Source of the DNA: Asanoa ishikariensis
GTDB taxonomy: Bacteria > Actinomycetota > Actinomycetes > Mycobacteriales > Micromonosporaceae
DNA: 64,000 nt
Assembly: GCF_900107455.1 (NCBI RefSeq)
Contig: NZ_FNQB01000003.1
Location: forward strand, 124,001-188,000
Direction of reading: 5' to 3'
The notes beneath the pieces were generated by a model, which worked only from the letters and a program-made list of their open reading frames with translations, did not search any database and had not been told where the DNA came from. Made by a program: the position numbers and the translations under genes. Below are positions 26,836 to 34,652 of the stretch, piece by piece; position 1 is the first letter of the stretch, and each line of letters opens with the position of its first letter.

Positions 26836-27801
26836 ATGCAGCTCGACCTCTCCCTCGACGAACTCGCCGCCTACCGCTACGCCGACGAGCCCGAGCCGGC
26901 CGACTTCGACGCGTTCTGGTCGCGCACCCTTTCCGAGGCGGGCCGCATCCCCGTGGCCGCTGAGTTCGCGCCGTACGACGCGTTGCTGCGCACTGTCGAC
27001 ACGTTCGACGTCACGTTCGCCGGCTACGGCGGCGACCCCATCAAGGGCTGGCTCATCCTGCCCGCCGACCGGTCCGGTCCGCTGCCCACGGTCGTGGAGT
27101 ACATCGGGTACGGCGGTGGCCGCGGTGAGCCGCTGGAATGGCTCGCGTACGCCAGCGCCGGCTACGCGCACTTCGTGATGGACACCCGTGGGCAGGGCAG
27201 CACCTGGCGCACCGGCGACACCGCCGACCCGGGTGCGTCCGGGCCGGCGGTGCCGGGTTACGTCACGCGCGGGATCCTGGACCCGCACGACTACTACTAC
27301 CGGCGGCTCTACGTCGACGCGTACCGCGCGGTGGACGCCGCGGCGGCGCACCCCGACGTCGACCCTTCCCGGATCGCGGTCACCGGCCGCAGCCAGGGCG
27401 GCGCGTTGTCGGTCGCGGTCGGCGGGCTGCGCCACGACATCGCCGCGGCCATCCCGCACGTGCCGTTCCTGTCGGCGTTCCGCCGGGCCACGTCCATCAC
27501 CGACGCCAACCCCTATGCGGAGATCGTGCGCTGGTGCGCCACCCACCGGACCAAGGCGGAGCAGGCGTTCGCGACGCTGGCCTACTTCGACGGCACCTCG
27601 TTCGCGACCCGGGCCACCTGCCGCGGCTCGTTCTCGGTTGCCCTGATGGACCCGATCTGCCCACCATCCACCGTGTACGCCGCGCACAACGTCTGGGGCG
27701 GCCCGAAGGACATCGCAGTGTGGCCGTACAACGACCACGACGGCGGTGGCCCCGAGGATCAGCTCCGCACGATCCGAGTGCTGCGGGAGCTGTTCGGCTA
27801 G
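26836..27801 (+). CDS. Acetylxylan esterase / cephalosporin-C deacetylase family (AXE1)
   Basis: This 321-residue alpha/beta hydrolase belongs to carbohydrate esterase family 7, which removes acetyl groups from xylo-oligosaccharides and also from cephalosporin C. Clear marks are the opening LDLSLDELAAYRYADEPEPA and DFDAFWSRTL, VMDTRGQGST, the nucleophile serine in VTGRSQGGALSVAVGG, the acid in LMDPICPP, and the histidine in NDHDGGG. No signal peptide is present, as usual for the cytosolic family. GGAG lies eight bases before the ATG. It follows the epoxide hydrolase closely. With the secreted glycosidases upstream it could deacetylate imported oligosaccharides. Confidence 0.88.
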   Translation: MQLDLSLDELAAYRYADEPEPADFDAFWSRTLSEAGRIPVAAEFAPYDALLRTVDTFDVTFAGYGGDPIKGWLILPADRSGPLPTVVEYIGYGGGRGEPLEWLAYASAGYAHFVMDTRGQGSTWRTGDTADPGASGPAVPGYVTRGILDPHDYYYRRLYVDAYRAVDAAAAHPDVDPSRIAVTGRSQGGALSVAVGGLRHDIAAAIPHVPFLSAFRRATSITDANPYAEIVRWCATHRTKAEQAFATLAYFDGTSFATRATCRGSFSVALMDPICPPSTVYAAHNVWGGPKDIAVWPYNDHDGGGPEDQLRTIRVLRELFG

Positions 27802-28532
27802 CTCCTCAGATGCCGGACGAAGAAGCGGACCGCGCTGTCGGACTCGAACCTCGGCAGGTCCTTGTGCCGACCCGGGTTGGCGTGCAGCGTCTTCTCCGTC
27901 GAGGCGAAGGCGTCGAACAACGCCAGCCCGGACTCGCGCGGGATGTGCTCGTCGTCCCACTGCATCGCGTACTCGATCGGGATCGTGATCTTCCTGGCGG
28001 CCTCGGCCAGGGCGTCGGGCCAGTGCAGGCCGAAGACGGCGGCGGTGATCCTGGGTTCGGTCGCCACGAACGGCACCCCGATCGCGGTCGCCATGTTGAG
28101 ACCGTAGAAGCCGACGGGGCCGGCGATCTCCGGAACCTCTTCGAGGGCGTCCAGGGTCGCCCGCCACTCGGGCACGGCGCGCTCGGCCAGGTGGGCGTTG
28201 TAGCGGACGACGACCGGCCCCTCCGGCTCACCGGCCGCCCTCGCCCGGAAGAGCTCCGCGACCTCCCGCTCGTCATGGGCCGTGCGGGGGCGGTCGCCGT
28301 GCCCGGGAGCGTCGACGACGGCGACATGGAAACCGCCGCCGGCTACGAGGAGCGCGGCCCGGCCGGTCATCGCCGGCCACCGCTTGTGGGTGCCGCCGCC
28401 GTGGCCCATCAGCACCAGGGGCGCGGGTTCGGAGCGGTCGGCCGGCGACCAGAGCACGCCGGGGACGTCGCCCACGATGAAGTCGCGTTCGAGAACGCCG
28501 TTCGCTGACGTCTGCGCGGTGAACTGAAGCAT
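27798..28532 (-). CDS. Alpha/beta hydrolase-fold protein lacking the serine nucleophile
   Basis: This 244-residue protein has a dienelactone hydrolase-like alpha/beta fold: LVLMGHGGGTHKR (oxyanion loop), VAVVDAPGHGDRP, and AMQWDDEHIPRESGLALFDA near the acid position, with late histidine in KTLHANPGRHKDLPR. The nucleophile elbow, normally GLSMG in this family, reads YGLNMATAIG: the serine is asparagine and the second glycine is alanine. The protein is otherwise intact, so it may be a non-catalytic or altered-function member. The ATG at 28532 has AAAGGC upstream; a longer frame runs over the leader region. It overlaps the convergent esterase by four bases. A short leader ORF with a strong ribosome binding site precedes it. 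Confidence 0.8.
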   Translation of the reverse strand: MLQFTAQTSANGVLERDFIVGDVPGVLWSPADRSEPAPLVLMGHGGGTHKRWPAMTGRAALLVAGGGFHVAVVDAPGHGDRPRTAHDEREVAELFRARAAGEPEGPVVVRYNAHLAERAVPEWRATLDALEEVPEIAGPVGFYGLNMATAIGVPFVATEPRITAAVFGLHWPDALAEAARKITIPIEYAMQWDDEHIPRESGLALFDAFASTEKTLHANPGRHKDLPRFESDSAVRFFVRHLRS

Positions 28533-28557
28533 CGGTGTTGCCTTTCGGGAGTGCCTT

Positions 28558-28580
28558 GTGTCGGGCGCTCCCGGCGACAC
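28558..28580 (-). promoter_or_regulatory. Stem-loop just after leader ORF stop
   Basis: GTGTCG (28558-28563) pairs with CGACAC (28575-28580), with GGG/CCC able to extend the stem inside. On the minus strand it begins immediately after the TAG of the 19-codon ORF and ends 26 bases before the hydrolase ATG. This is a likely position for attenuation or translational control. Confidence 0.5.
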
Positions 28581-28640
28581 CTATGCGGGTCGCTGGACCA
28601 TGACGACGAGGGGGAGCACCCATCCTGACAGCGCGTGCAT
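28581..28640 (-). CDS. Putative 19-residue leader peptide with consensus ribosome binding site
   Basis: On the minus strand GGAGGTGAG (complement near 28647-28655) lies eight bases before ATG at 28640. The frame reads MHALSGWVLPLVVMVQRPA and stops with TAG. The ribosome binding site is one of the best in the window, much stronger than that of the hydrolase gene it precedes. The peptide is hydrophobic in the centre and ends RPA. A stem-loop follows directly. I know no family for it; a regulatory leader peptide is the best reading, while a small membrane peptide is an alternative. Confidence 0.55.
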   Translation of the reverse strand: MHALSGWVLPLVVMVQRPA

Positions 28641-28701
28641 GGGGTCTCACCTCCTCGGGCAGGTCACGATCACCCGAAAGCTATCAGCCCGGCCAACTGA
28701 T

Positions 28702-29394
28702 TTAGAAGATGCGCGCCCGCGTGGTCGGGCCGACGCGCTGCTCCGGCGGGCGCAGCGTGCAACGGCCGTCGGTGTGCGCACGAAGGCGCTCGTCGGCGGC
28801 CTCGACCAGATCGGCGGGCAGCAGGTACGGGTTGATGACGATCGGCGTGCCGTAAGTGACCAGGTGGAGGAGCACCGGCGAGTCCTCGTCGACGCCCGCG
28901 GACCGGGCGAGCTGCCGGCGTTCGGCCTCCATGCGTTCCGGGTCGAGCGGCCACTCCCGCGGCAGGAACGCCGGCCGGCCTTCGAGGCCTTCGACGACCG
29001 GTGCGTACAGGCACCAGAAGAAGCCCGTGTTGTTCACACCCTGCCGATAGGCGCACGTCATCGGCACCGCCCACGAGACGTGCAGCTCGAACTCACCCGT
29101 GTACGCGGCGCTGTAGTCCAGCCCGGCCTCCGTGAGCCGCATGGCCGGCAGCGGGCTGCCGCGCCACCGCAGCCACGTGCCGACCTGCCGGAGATGAACG
29201 CCGAGCGCCCGCAGCGCGACCAGACCGATCAGCCCGAGCAGGATCGTGGCGGTCCACCGGATCCGACCGGGTGCGTCGGCGAGCCGCCAGATGCCCCAGC
29301 CGACGCCGCCGAGCACGCCGGCCATGACGACCGCCGTGATCGCACTGGCGGCCGCCCGCGGCCGGGGCGTCACCAGGACCAGGTCCGCGTCCAT
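28702..29394 (-). CDS. Hypothetical protein with two N-terminal membrane helices
   Basis: I do not recognise this 230-residue protein. Two hydrophobic segments are visible (AITAVVMAGVLGGVGWGIW at about 18-36 and WTATILLGLIGLVALRALG at about 47-65), followed by a soluble region with no known motif: LPAMRLTEAGLDYSAAYTGE, VSWAVPMTCAYRQGV, and FLPREWPLDPERMEAERRQL. The pattern (membrane hairpin, then a PH-like beta-rich domain) is common in actinobacterial envelope proteins that are only annotated as hypothetical. It is separated from the amidohydrolase gene upstream by ten bases on the same strand, suggesting cotranscription. Confidence 0.75.
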   Translation of the reverse strand: MDADLVLVTPRPRAAASAITAVVMAGVLGGVGWGIWRLADAPGRIRWTATILLGLIGLVALRALGVHLRQVGTWLRWRGSPLPAMRLTEAGLDYSAAYTGEFELHVSWAVPMTCAYRQGVNNTGFFWCLYAPVVEGLEGRPAFLPREWPLDPERMEAERRQLARSAGVDEDSPVLLHLVTYGTPIVINPYLLPADLVEAADERLRAHTDGRCTLRPPEQRVGPTTRARIF

Positions 29395-29404
29395 GTGCGC
29401 ATTA

Positions 29405-30298
29405 TCAGCCTTCGAGGGCGAAAAGGTGAGCCGCGTTCTCCCAGTAGACCGCGCGCAGCCAGGCGTCGCCGAAGTCCAGCCGGGCCAGGCCTTCGAGCTG
29501 GCGTGCGTACGGGTAGGGGATGTTCGGGAAGTCCGAGCCGAGCAGCACCTTGCCCGCCGTGCCGAGGTCGCGCAGCCGCGGCAGCGCCAACGCAGGAAAC
29601 GGCTGAGCCAGGTCGAAGAAGCCCGTGAACATCATGGTGGTGTCGAGCGCCACGCGCTCGTAGGTCTCCGCGAGCCGCAGGAAGTCGAGGTATTCGGGCG
29701 CCCCGAGGTGCGCGATGACCGCGCGCAGCCGGGGATGCCGCGCGAGCACTGAGCCGAACGGCCCCGGCCCGGTGTGCCCGTGTGCGACCGGACCAGAACC
29801 GGCGTGCACGATCACCGGCACGTCGGCCTCGGCCAGCAGCCCCCACACGTCGTCGAGCAACGGGTCCGCGGGGTGGAAGTCGGCGACCTGGAGATGCAGC
29901 TTGAACAATCGCGCACCCCGCGCCAGAGCGTCCCGCGTGTAGTCGAGCACGCCCGGCTCGGGGAAGAACGTCGCACAGGGCAGGCATCCGGGTGTACGCG
30001 CGGCGAAGTCCAGCGTCCACGCGTTGAGGTCCAAAGCCATCCCGGGCCGGTGGGCGTACGCGAGCGCGCTGAACGCCCGTACCCCCAGGCTGCGAAGCAC
30101 CGCCACCCGGGAGTCGTCGGAGCCCCGGTAGCGGATCGGCCACGGCATCCCGACCAATGGCCCGGCCTCGTCGAAGTGCGCCCATACCCGGCGCATCATC
30201 CGCTCGGGCAGGAAGTGGGTGTGCACGTCGGCCAGACCGGGCAGACCGAGCGCCGCCCAGAACCGCGGCACGTCCTCGTCGGAAACGGGCGGCGCCAT
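29405..30298 (-). CDS. Amidohydrolase family protein (amidohydrolase-2 type)
   Basis: This 297-residue TIM-barrel metal hydrolase has the metal-binding HxH motif in LADVHTHFLPERMM, a second histidine in VPVIVHAGSGPVAHGH, another in VIAHLGAPEYLDFL, and the catalytic aspartate in LLGSDFPNIPYPY. The layout is that of the decarboxylase/lactonase-like amidohydrolase group (ACMSD, PDC hydrolase relatives). Its substrate is unknown. The ATG at 30298 starts close to the barrel. It runs into the hypothetical membrane protein downstream and is followed upstream by a short gap to the M23 peptidase gene, so the three might be one leftward unit. Confidence 0.85.
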   Translation of the reverse strand: MAPPVSDEDVPRFWAALGLPGLADVHTHFLPERMMRRVWAHFDEAGPLVGMPWPIRYRGSDDSRVAVLRSLGVRAFSALAYAHRPGMALDLNAWTLDFAARTPGCLPCATFFPEPGVLDYTRDALARGARLFKLHLQVADFHPADPLLDDVWGLLAEADVPVIVHAGSGPVAHGHTGPGPFGSVLARHPRLRAVIAHLGAPEYLDFLRLAETYERVALDTTMMFTGFFDLAQPFPALALPRLRDLGTAGKVLLGSDFPNIPYPYARQLEGLARLDFGDAWLRAVYWENAAHLFALEG

Positions 30299-30334
30299 GA
30301 CGATCGAGCCTAGCGCCGCCCGCTTCGACGTGCG

Positions 30335-31108
30335 TCAGCAGCGGGGCACGCCGGGTATGAAGCCGTCGTGGCCGGTGTAGACGTACGCGTCCGAGATGAA
30401 GCGGCCGGAGCCGATCCGGTCCCAGATCGTGCTGGTGCCGTACGTGCCGGTCACCGAGGTCCCGTTGGTCTGGCACGAGATGGTCACGCCCGCGCCGTCG
30501 GCGACCGTGCCGACCGACGCGTACGAGGTGCCCGGGCCGGAGCGCACGGTCAGCGGCGAGCCCGCGGTGTTCACGGTGCCACTTGCCGTGCCGCCGCCGG
30601 AGCAGGCGTTGTCGCTCGTGTAGGTCCTGGTGCCCCAGTACAGCCCGAGGGTGCCGTTGAACCGGACCTGCACGGCGGAGCCGTTGAGCCGCTGCTCGTA
30701 GTGCAGGTGCGGGCCGGTCGACCCGCCGCTCGTGCCGACGTAGCCGATGACCGAGCCGTAGCCGACGGACTGCCCGACCGAGACGTTGAACGCGCTCAGG
30801 TGCGCGTAGTAGGTCGTGTAGCCGCCGCCGTGGTTGATCCGGACGTACCGGCCGTAGCTGGTGTTGCCCAGGTTGGTGACCACGTCGACGGTGCCGGCCG
30901 CGCTGGCCACGACCGGGTCGCCGTCGTCGTTGGCGCGGTTGAAGTCGACGGCGTTGGCCGGGCTGTGGTTGGTGCGGGTCTGGCCCTCCCAGGCCTGCCC
31001 GCAGGGGAACGGGACCTTGAACGTCGGTGCCGCGAGCGCCGGTGCGGTCGGCAGCAGGAAGAATGCGACGCACACGGCGCCGAGCAGGCGCCACCAACGG
31101 TTTCTCAT
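30335..31108 (-). CDS. Secreted M23 metallopeptidase with SH3-like domain
   Basis: This 257-residue exported endopeptidase should cut peptidoglycan cross-bridges or stems. The signal peptide is MRNRWWRLLGAVCVAFFLLP to APALA. The M23/LytM domain (about 30-150) has the zinc ligands in NHSPANAVDFN and GPHLHYEQ, with the usual SYGRYVRINHGGGYTTYYAHL. The C-terminal part (about 185-257) has SPLTVRSGPGTSYASVGTVA, an SH3-type wall-binding repeat. I chose ATG at 31108 because GGAGG lies seven bases upstream; the ATG at 31126 precedes that site. An imperfectly symmetric TGAAG-AAATA-CTTCA palindrome lies upstream at 31128-31142 and may be an operator. Confidence 0.9.
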   Translation of the reverse strand: MRNRWWRLLGAVCVAFFLLPTAPALAAPTFKVPFPCGQAWEGQTRTNHSPANAVDFNRANDDGDPVVASAAGTVDVVTNLGNTSYGRYVRINHGGGYTTYYAHLSAFNVSVGQSVGYGSVIGYVGTSGGSTGPHLHYEQRLNGSAVQVRFNGTLGLYWGTRTYTSDNACSGGGTASGTVNTAGSPLTVRSGPGTSYASVGTVADGAGVTISCQTNGTSVTGTYGTSTIWDRIGSGRFISDAYVYTGHDGFIPGVPRC

Positions 31109-31127
31109 ACACGGACCTCCACTCATA

Positions 31128-31142
31128 TGAAGAAATACTTCA
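31128..31142. promoter_or_regulatory. Palindrome TGAAG-AAATA-CTTCA upstream of the M23 peptidase
   Basis: Perfect 5-base arms around a 5-base AT-rich centre, in the AT-rich gap between the divergent peptidase and ABC exporter genes. TATGAT at 31150-31155 on the plus strand resembles a -10 box. It is a candidate operator or promoter site; no regulator is adjacent. Confidence 0.4.
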
Positions 31143-31209
31143 ATGCGTGGATATGATCCTGGCAGAAAACTGCGTGGGGCGAAACAGCGGCCGACGGTAG
31201 GTTGAACTC

Positions 31210-32922
31210 GTGCCCCCGCAGATCCCGCATGCCCAGCCCGGGGTGCCCGACATACGGGGACCGTTCCGCTACATCTGGTGGCTCATCCGCAGCCAGCCGT
31301 GGCGGGTGCTGCGCGGTGGCTTCTTCGGCACCGTCTGGATGGTCGGCCTCGCGGTGCGCCCCTACCTGATCTCCCGGGCCGTCGACGACGGGCTGCGCGC
31401 CGGCCACCGCCGCGACCTGCTGCTCTGGGTCGGCGCGATCGTCCTGTCCGGCCTGCTGCTCGCCTGGCTCGGCATCATGCGGCACCGCACGATGACGTTC
31501 GTCCGGGAGGACGCCACCGCCCGCTCGGCCGAGGTGGTGCTGCGCCACCTGTCCCGGGCGGGCGCGGCGCTGCCCCGCCGGCTCGACGCGGGCGAGGTCG
31601 CCACCGTCAGCGGGCGCGACATCAACTACGTCTCCCACGTGCTCACCTTCACCGGGCCGGGCATCGGCGCGCTGGTCGCGTACGCGGTGGTCGCCGTCGT
31701 GCTCTGGTCCGCGGCACCGGTCCTCGCGCTGCTCGTGCTGGTCGGCGTGCCCGTCGTGGTCGCCGTGATCTCGCCGCTGCTGCGGCGGCTGGAGACGGTC
31801 GAGACCGACTACCGGCGCCGGCAGGGCGCACTGACCGCACGGGCCGCCGACATCGTCGCCGGGCTGCGGGTGCTGGCCGGGGTCGGCGGCCGTGGGCTGT
31901 TCGCCGACCGCTACGACCGGCAGTCGGCCACGCTGCGCACGGAGGGCTACCGGGTCGCCTCCGTCAACAGTTGGATCGAGTCCCTGGCCGTCGCGGTCCC
32001 GGCGTTCTTCGCGGCCATCGTCGTCTGGGTCGCGGCCCGGCTCGCCGCCAGCGGCCAGATCACGGTCGGCGAGATGGTCGCCGTCTACGGCTATGTCGCG
32101 ATGCTCACGATCCCGTGCTGGATGCTGCTCGGCAGCGCGTACGACGTGATCCGCGGCCGGGTCGCGGCCCGCCGGATCATCGCGCTGCTCGCCGTCGAGC
32201 CTGACGACCACGCCGGCGGCGCTCCCGTGCCCGCTCCGGCCGGACCGGCCGACCTGCACGACCCGGACAGCGGCCTGACCGTGCCGGCCGGCCGGCTGGT
32301 CGCGGTCGCCGCCGACGACCCCGCGCACGCCACCGCGCTCGCCGACCGGCTCGCCCGCTTCGCGACCAGCGACGTCACCTGGGGCGGCGTGCCGCTGGGC
32401 GCGGTGCCGCTGCCGGACGTGCGGCGGCGGATCCTGGTCGGCGACCACGACGCCTACCTGTTCGCCGGTCCGCTGCGCACCACGCTCTCCCGCGACGCGC
32501 CCGGCGAGGTCACCGCCGGCGTCCACGCGGCGGCCGCCGAAGACGTCGTCGACGCGCTGCCCGAGGGTCTGGACACCGACCTGAACACCCAGGGGCGCAC
32601 GCTGTCCGGCGGGCAGCGCCAGCGGGTCCGGCTCGCCCGCGCGATGCTGGCCGACGCCGAGGTGCTGATCCTGGTCGACCCGACGTCCGCGGTCGACGCG
32701 CACACCGAGGCCCGGATCGCGCAGCGGCTGCGGGCCGCCCGGTCCGGCCGCACCACGGTGCTGGTGGCGACCTCGCCGCTGCTGCTCGGCCAGGCCGACG
32801 AGGTCGCGTTCCTGCGCGGAGGCCGGGTCACCGCCACCGGTAGCCACGCCGACCTGCTCGTCCGCGACCCGGCCTACCGCACCCTGGTCGCCCGGGACGC
32901 CGACGCCGAGGTGGCCGGATGA
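31210..32922 (+). CDS. ABC exporter half-transporter with degenerate nucleotide-binding site
   Basis: This 570-residue half-transporter has six membrane helices (about 25-320) and a C-terminal nucleotide-binding domain. Where Walker A should be the sequence reads LVAVAADDPAHATALADRLA, with no GxxGxGK[ST]. The Q-loop is VGDHDAYLF instead of VxQ. Walker B is VLILVDPTSAVD, with valine in place of the metal-binding aspartate, and the H-loop histidine is missing (VATSPLLL). The signature LSGGQRQRVRLARAM is intact. It therefore supplies only the signature half of an ATP site to its partner at 32919-34652, which it overlaps by four bases. GTG start with AGGTTG upstream. Substrate unknown; lipids, peptides or drugs are typical. 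Confidence 0.9.
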   Translation: MPPQIPHAQPGVPDIRGPFRYIWWLIRSQPWRVLRGGFFGTVWMVGLAVRPYLISRAVDDGLRAGHRRDLLLWVGAIVLSGLLLAWLGIMRHRTMTFVREDATARSAEVVLRHLSRAGAALPRRLDAGEVATVSGRDINYVSHVLTFTGPGIGALVAYAVVAVVLWSAAPVLALLVLVGVPVVVAVISPLLRRLETVETDYRRRQGALTARAADIVAGLRVLAGVGGRGLFADRYDRQSATLRTEGYRVASVNSWIESLAVAVPAFFAAIVVWVAARLAASGQITVGEMVAVYGYVAMLTIPCWMLLGSAYDVIRGRVAARRIIALLAVEPDDHAGGAPVPAPAGPADLHDPDSGLTVPAGRLVAVAADDPAHATALADRLARFATSDVTWGGVPLGAVPLPDVRRRILVGDHDAYLFAGPLRTTLSRDAPGEVTAGVHAAAAEDVVDALPEGLDTDLNTQGRTLSGGQRQRVRLARAMLADAEVLILVDPTSAVDAHTEARIAQRLRAARSGRTTVLVATSPLLLGQADEVAFLRGGRVTATGSHADLLVRDPAYRTLVARDADAEVAG

Positions 32923-34652
32923 CCGGGCTGCCCGTCGCCGACCGGGCCACCACCCGGCGGTCCAGCCGCGACCTGTTGCGCGGCGAGCGCACGGCGGTGC
33001 TGACGGTCCTGCTGCTCCAGGCCGCGGCGGCGGCCGCCGCCCTGGCCGCGCCCCGGCTGCTCGGCGCGATCGTCGACGACGTCATCTCCGGCGCCGCGAT
33101 GGCCCGGATCGACCGGCTCGCGCTGGCGATCGCCGTCTGCACGCTGGTGCAGGGTGTGTTGCTGCGCTACGGCTACCTGGTCGGCTACCGCCTGGGCGAG
33201 CGGGCCGTCGCCCGGCTCCGGGAACGGTTCGTCCGCCGCGCGCTCGACCTGCCGACCGCGGTCGTCGAGCGGGCCGGCACCGGCGACCTCGCCAACCGCA
33301 GCTCGGTCGACGTGTCCCAGGTCGGCACGACGGTGCGCGACGTGGTGCCGATCCTGCTGATCGCGGCGTCGCAGGTGGTGCTGCTGATCGGCGCGGTCTT
33401 CCTCATCCATCCCGTGCTCGGCCTGGTCGCGCTGGCCGGGCTGCCCAGCATCCTCGGCGTCACCCGGTGGTACCTGCGCCGGGCCAGTCCGGCCTACCTC
33501 GCCGAGGGCGCGGCCGCCGCCGACCTGACCGAGGCGCTGACCACCACCGCCGAGGGCGCCCGCACCGTCGAGGCGTTCCGGCTCAGCGGTGAGCGGGTCA
33601 CCAGCGGCACGGTCCGGGTGAAGCGGCAGTGGGCGACCCGGCGGGCGACGCTGGCGCTGCGCTCGGTGTTCTACCCGGTCGTCGAGGCCAGCTACGCCGT
33701 GCCGATCGCGGTCGTGCTGGTGGCCGGCGGTGCGCTGGCCCGACGTGGTGCCGTCAGCATCGGCGACGTCGTCGCGGCCGCGCTGCTGCTCCAGCAGGCG
33801 ATCGAACCCCTCGACCGGGTGCTCCAGTTCATCGAGCAGGCCCAGCGGGGCGTCGCCTCGTACGCCCGGGTGCTCGGGGTCGGCTTCGGTGTGCCCGAGC
33901 AACGCGGCGTCGCGCCCGCACCCGGCGACGAGCGGATCGAGGTCCGCGGAGCCAGGTTCGCCTACGCCAACGGCCATGACGTGCTGCACGGCATCGACCT
34001 CGACCTGCGCCCGGGGGAGCGGCTGGCGATCGTCGGGCCGTCCGGTGCCGGCAAGTCCACTCTGGCCCGGCTGCTGGCCGGCAACGAGGCGCCCCACCAC
34101 GGTGCCGTCACGCTGGGCGGCGTGCCGGTCGCCGAGATCGACCCGGCCGAACGCCGCCGGCTGGTCGCCCTGGTCACCCAGGAACACCACGTCTTCATCG
34201 GTACGCTTCGCGACAACCTGTCGTTCGCCGCGCCCGACGCCACCGACGGCGACATGCTCCGCGCGCTGGTCTCCGTCGGCGCCGACTGGTACGCGACGCT
34301 GCCCGACGGGCTCGACACCCCGCTCGGCGAGGGCGCCGCGCACCAGCTCGGCCCGGCCGACGCGCAACAGCTCGCGCTGGCCCGGATCGTGCTCGCCGAC
34401 CCGCACACGCTGATCCTCGACGAGGCCACGGCGGCGCTCGACCCGACCACCGCGCGCCGCACCGAGCGGGCCCTCGCGGCGGTGCTCGGCGGCCGCACGG
34501 TCATCGCGATCGCGCACCGGCTCAACACCGCCCGGGACGCGGACCGGGTCGCGGTGCTCGCCGACGGCCGGATCACGGAGCTCGGGACGCACGACGAGCT
34601 GGTCGACGCCGGCGGCGCGTACGCGGCCCTATGGCGTTCCTGGCACGGCTAG
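32919..34652 (+). CDS. ABC exporter half-transporter with intact Walker motifs and altered signature
   Basis: This 577-residue partner subunit has six helices over about 20-310 and a nucleotide-binding domain with normal Walker A (AIVGPSGAGKSTLARLLAG), Q-loop (LVTQEHHVF), Walker B plus catalytic glutamate (LILDEATAALD) and H-loop (VIAIAHRLNT). The signature, however, reads HQLGPADAQQLALARIVL in place of LSGGQ. Combined with the upstream subunit, one composite ATP site has all working parts (Walker motifs here, LSGGQ there), and the other site lacks them all. This is an extreme form of the asymmetric heterodimeric exporters. The stop overlaps the convergent gene by four bases. Confidence 0.92.
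   Translation: MTGLPVADRATTRRSSRDLLRGERTAVLTVLLLQAAAAAAALAAPRLLGAIVDDVISGAAMARIDRLALAIAVCTLVQGVLLRYGYLVGYRLGERAVARLRERFVRRALDLPTAVVERAGTGDLANRSSVDVSQVGTTVRDVVPILLIAASQVVLLIGAVFLIHPVLGLVALAGLPSILGVTRWYLRRASPAYLAEGAAAADLTEALTTTAEGARTVEAFRLSGERVTSGTVRVKRQWATRRATLALRSVFYPVVEASYAVPIAVVLVAGGALARRGAVSIGDVVAAALLLQQAIEPLDRVLQFIEQAQRGVASYARVLGVGFGVPEQRGVAPAPGDERIEVRGARFAYANGHDVLHGIDLDLRPGERLAIVGPSGAGKSTLARLLAGNEAPHHGAVTLGGVPVAEIDPAERRRLVALVTQEHHVFIGTLRDNLSFAAPDATDGDMLRALVSVGADWYATLPDGLDTPLGEGAAHQLGPADAQQLALARIVLADPHTLILDEATAALDPTTARRTERALAAVLGGRTVIAIAHRLNTARDADRVAVLADGRITELGTHDELVDAGGAYAALWRSWHG

Noticed and set aside
31143-31209. c-di-AMP (ydaO-type) riboswitch before the M23 peptidase
   Set aside because: Such riboswitches often precede wall peptidases in actinobacteria, but the leader here is only about 100 bases and lacks the conserved motifs.
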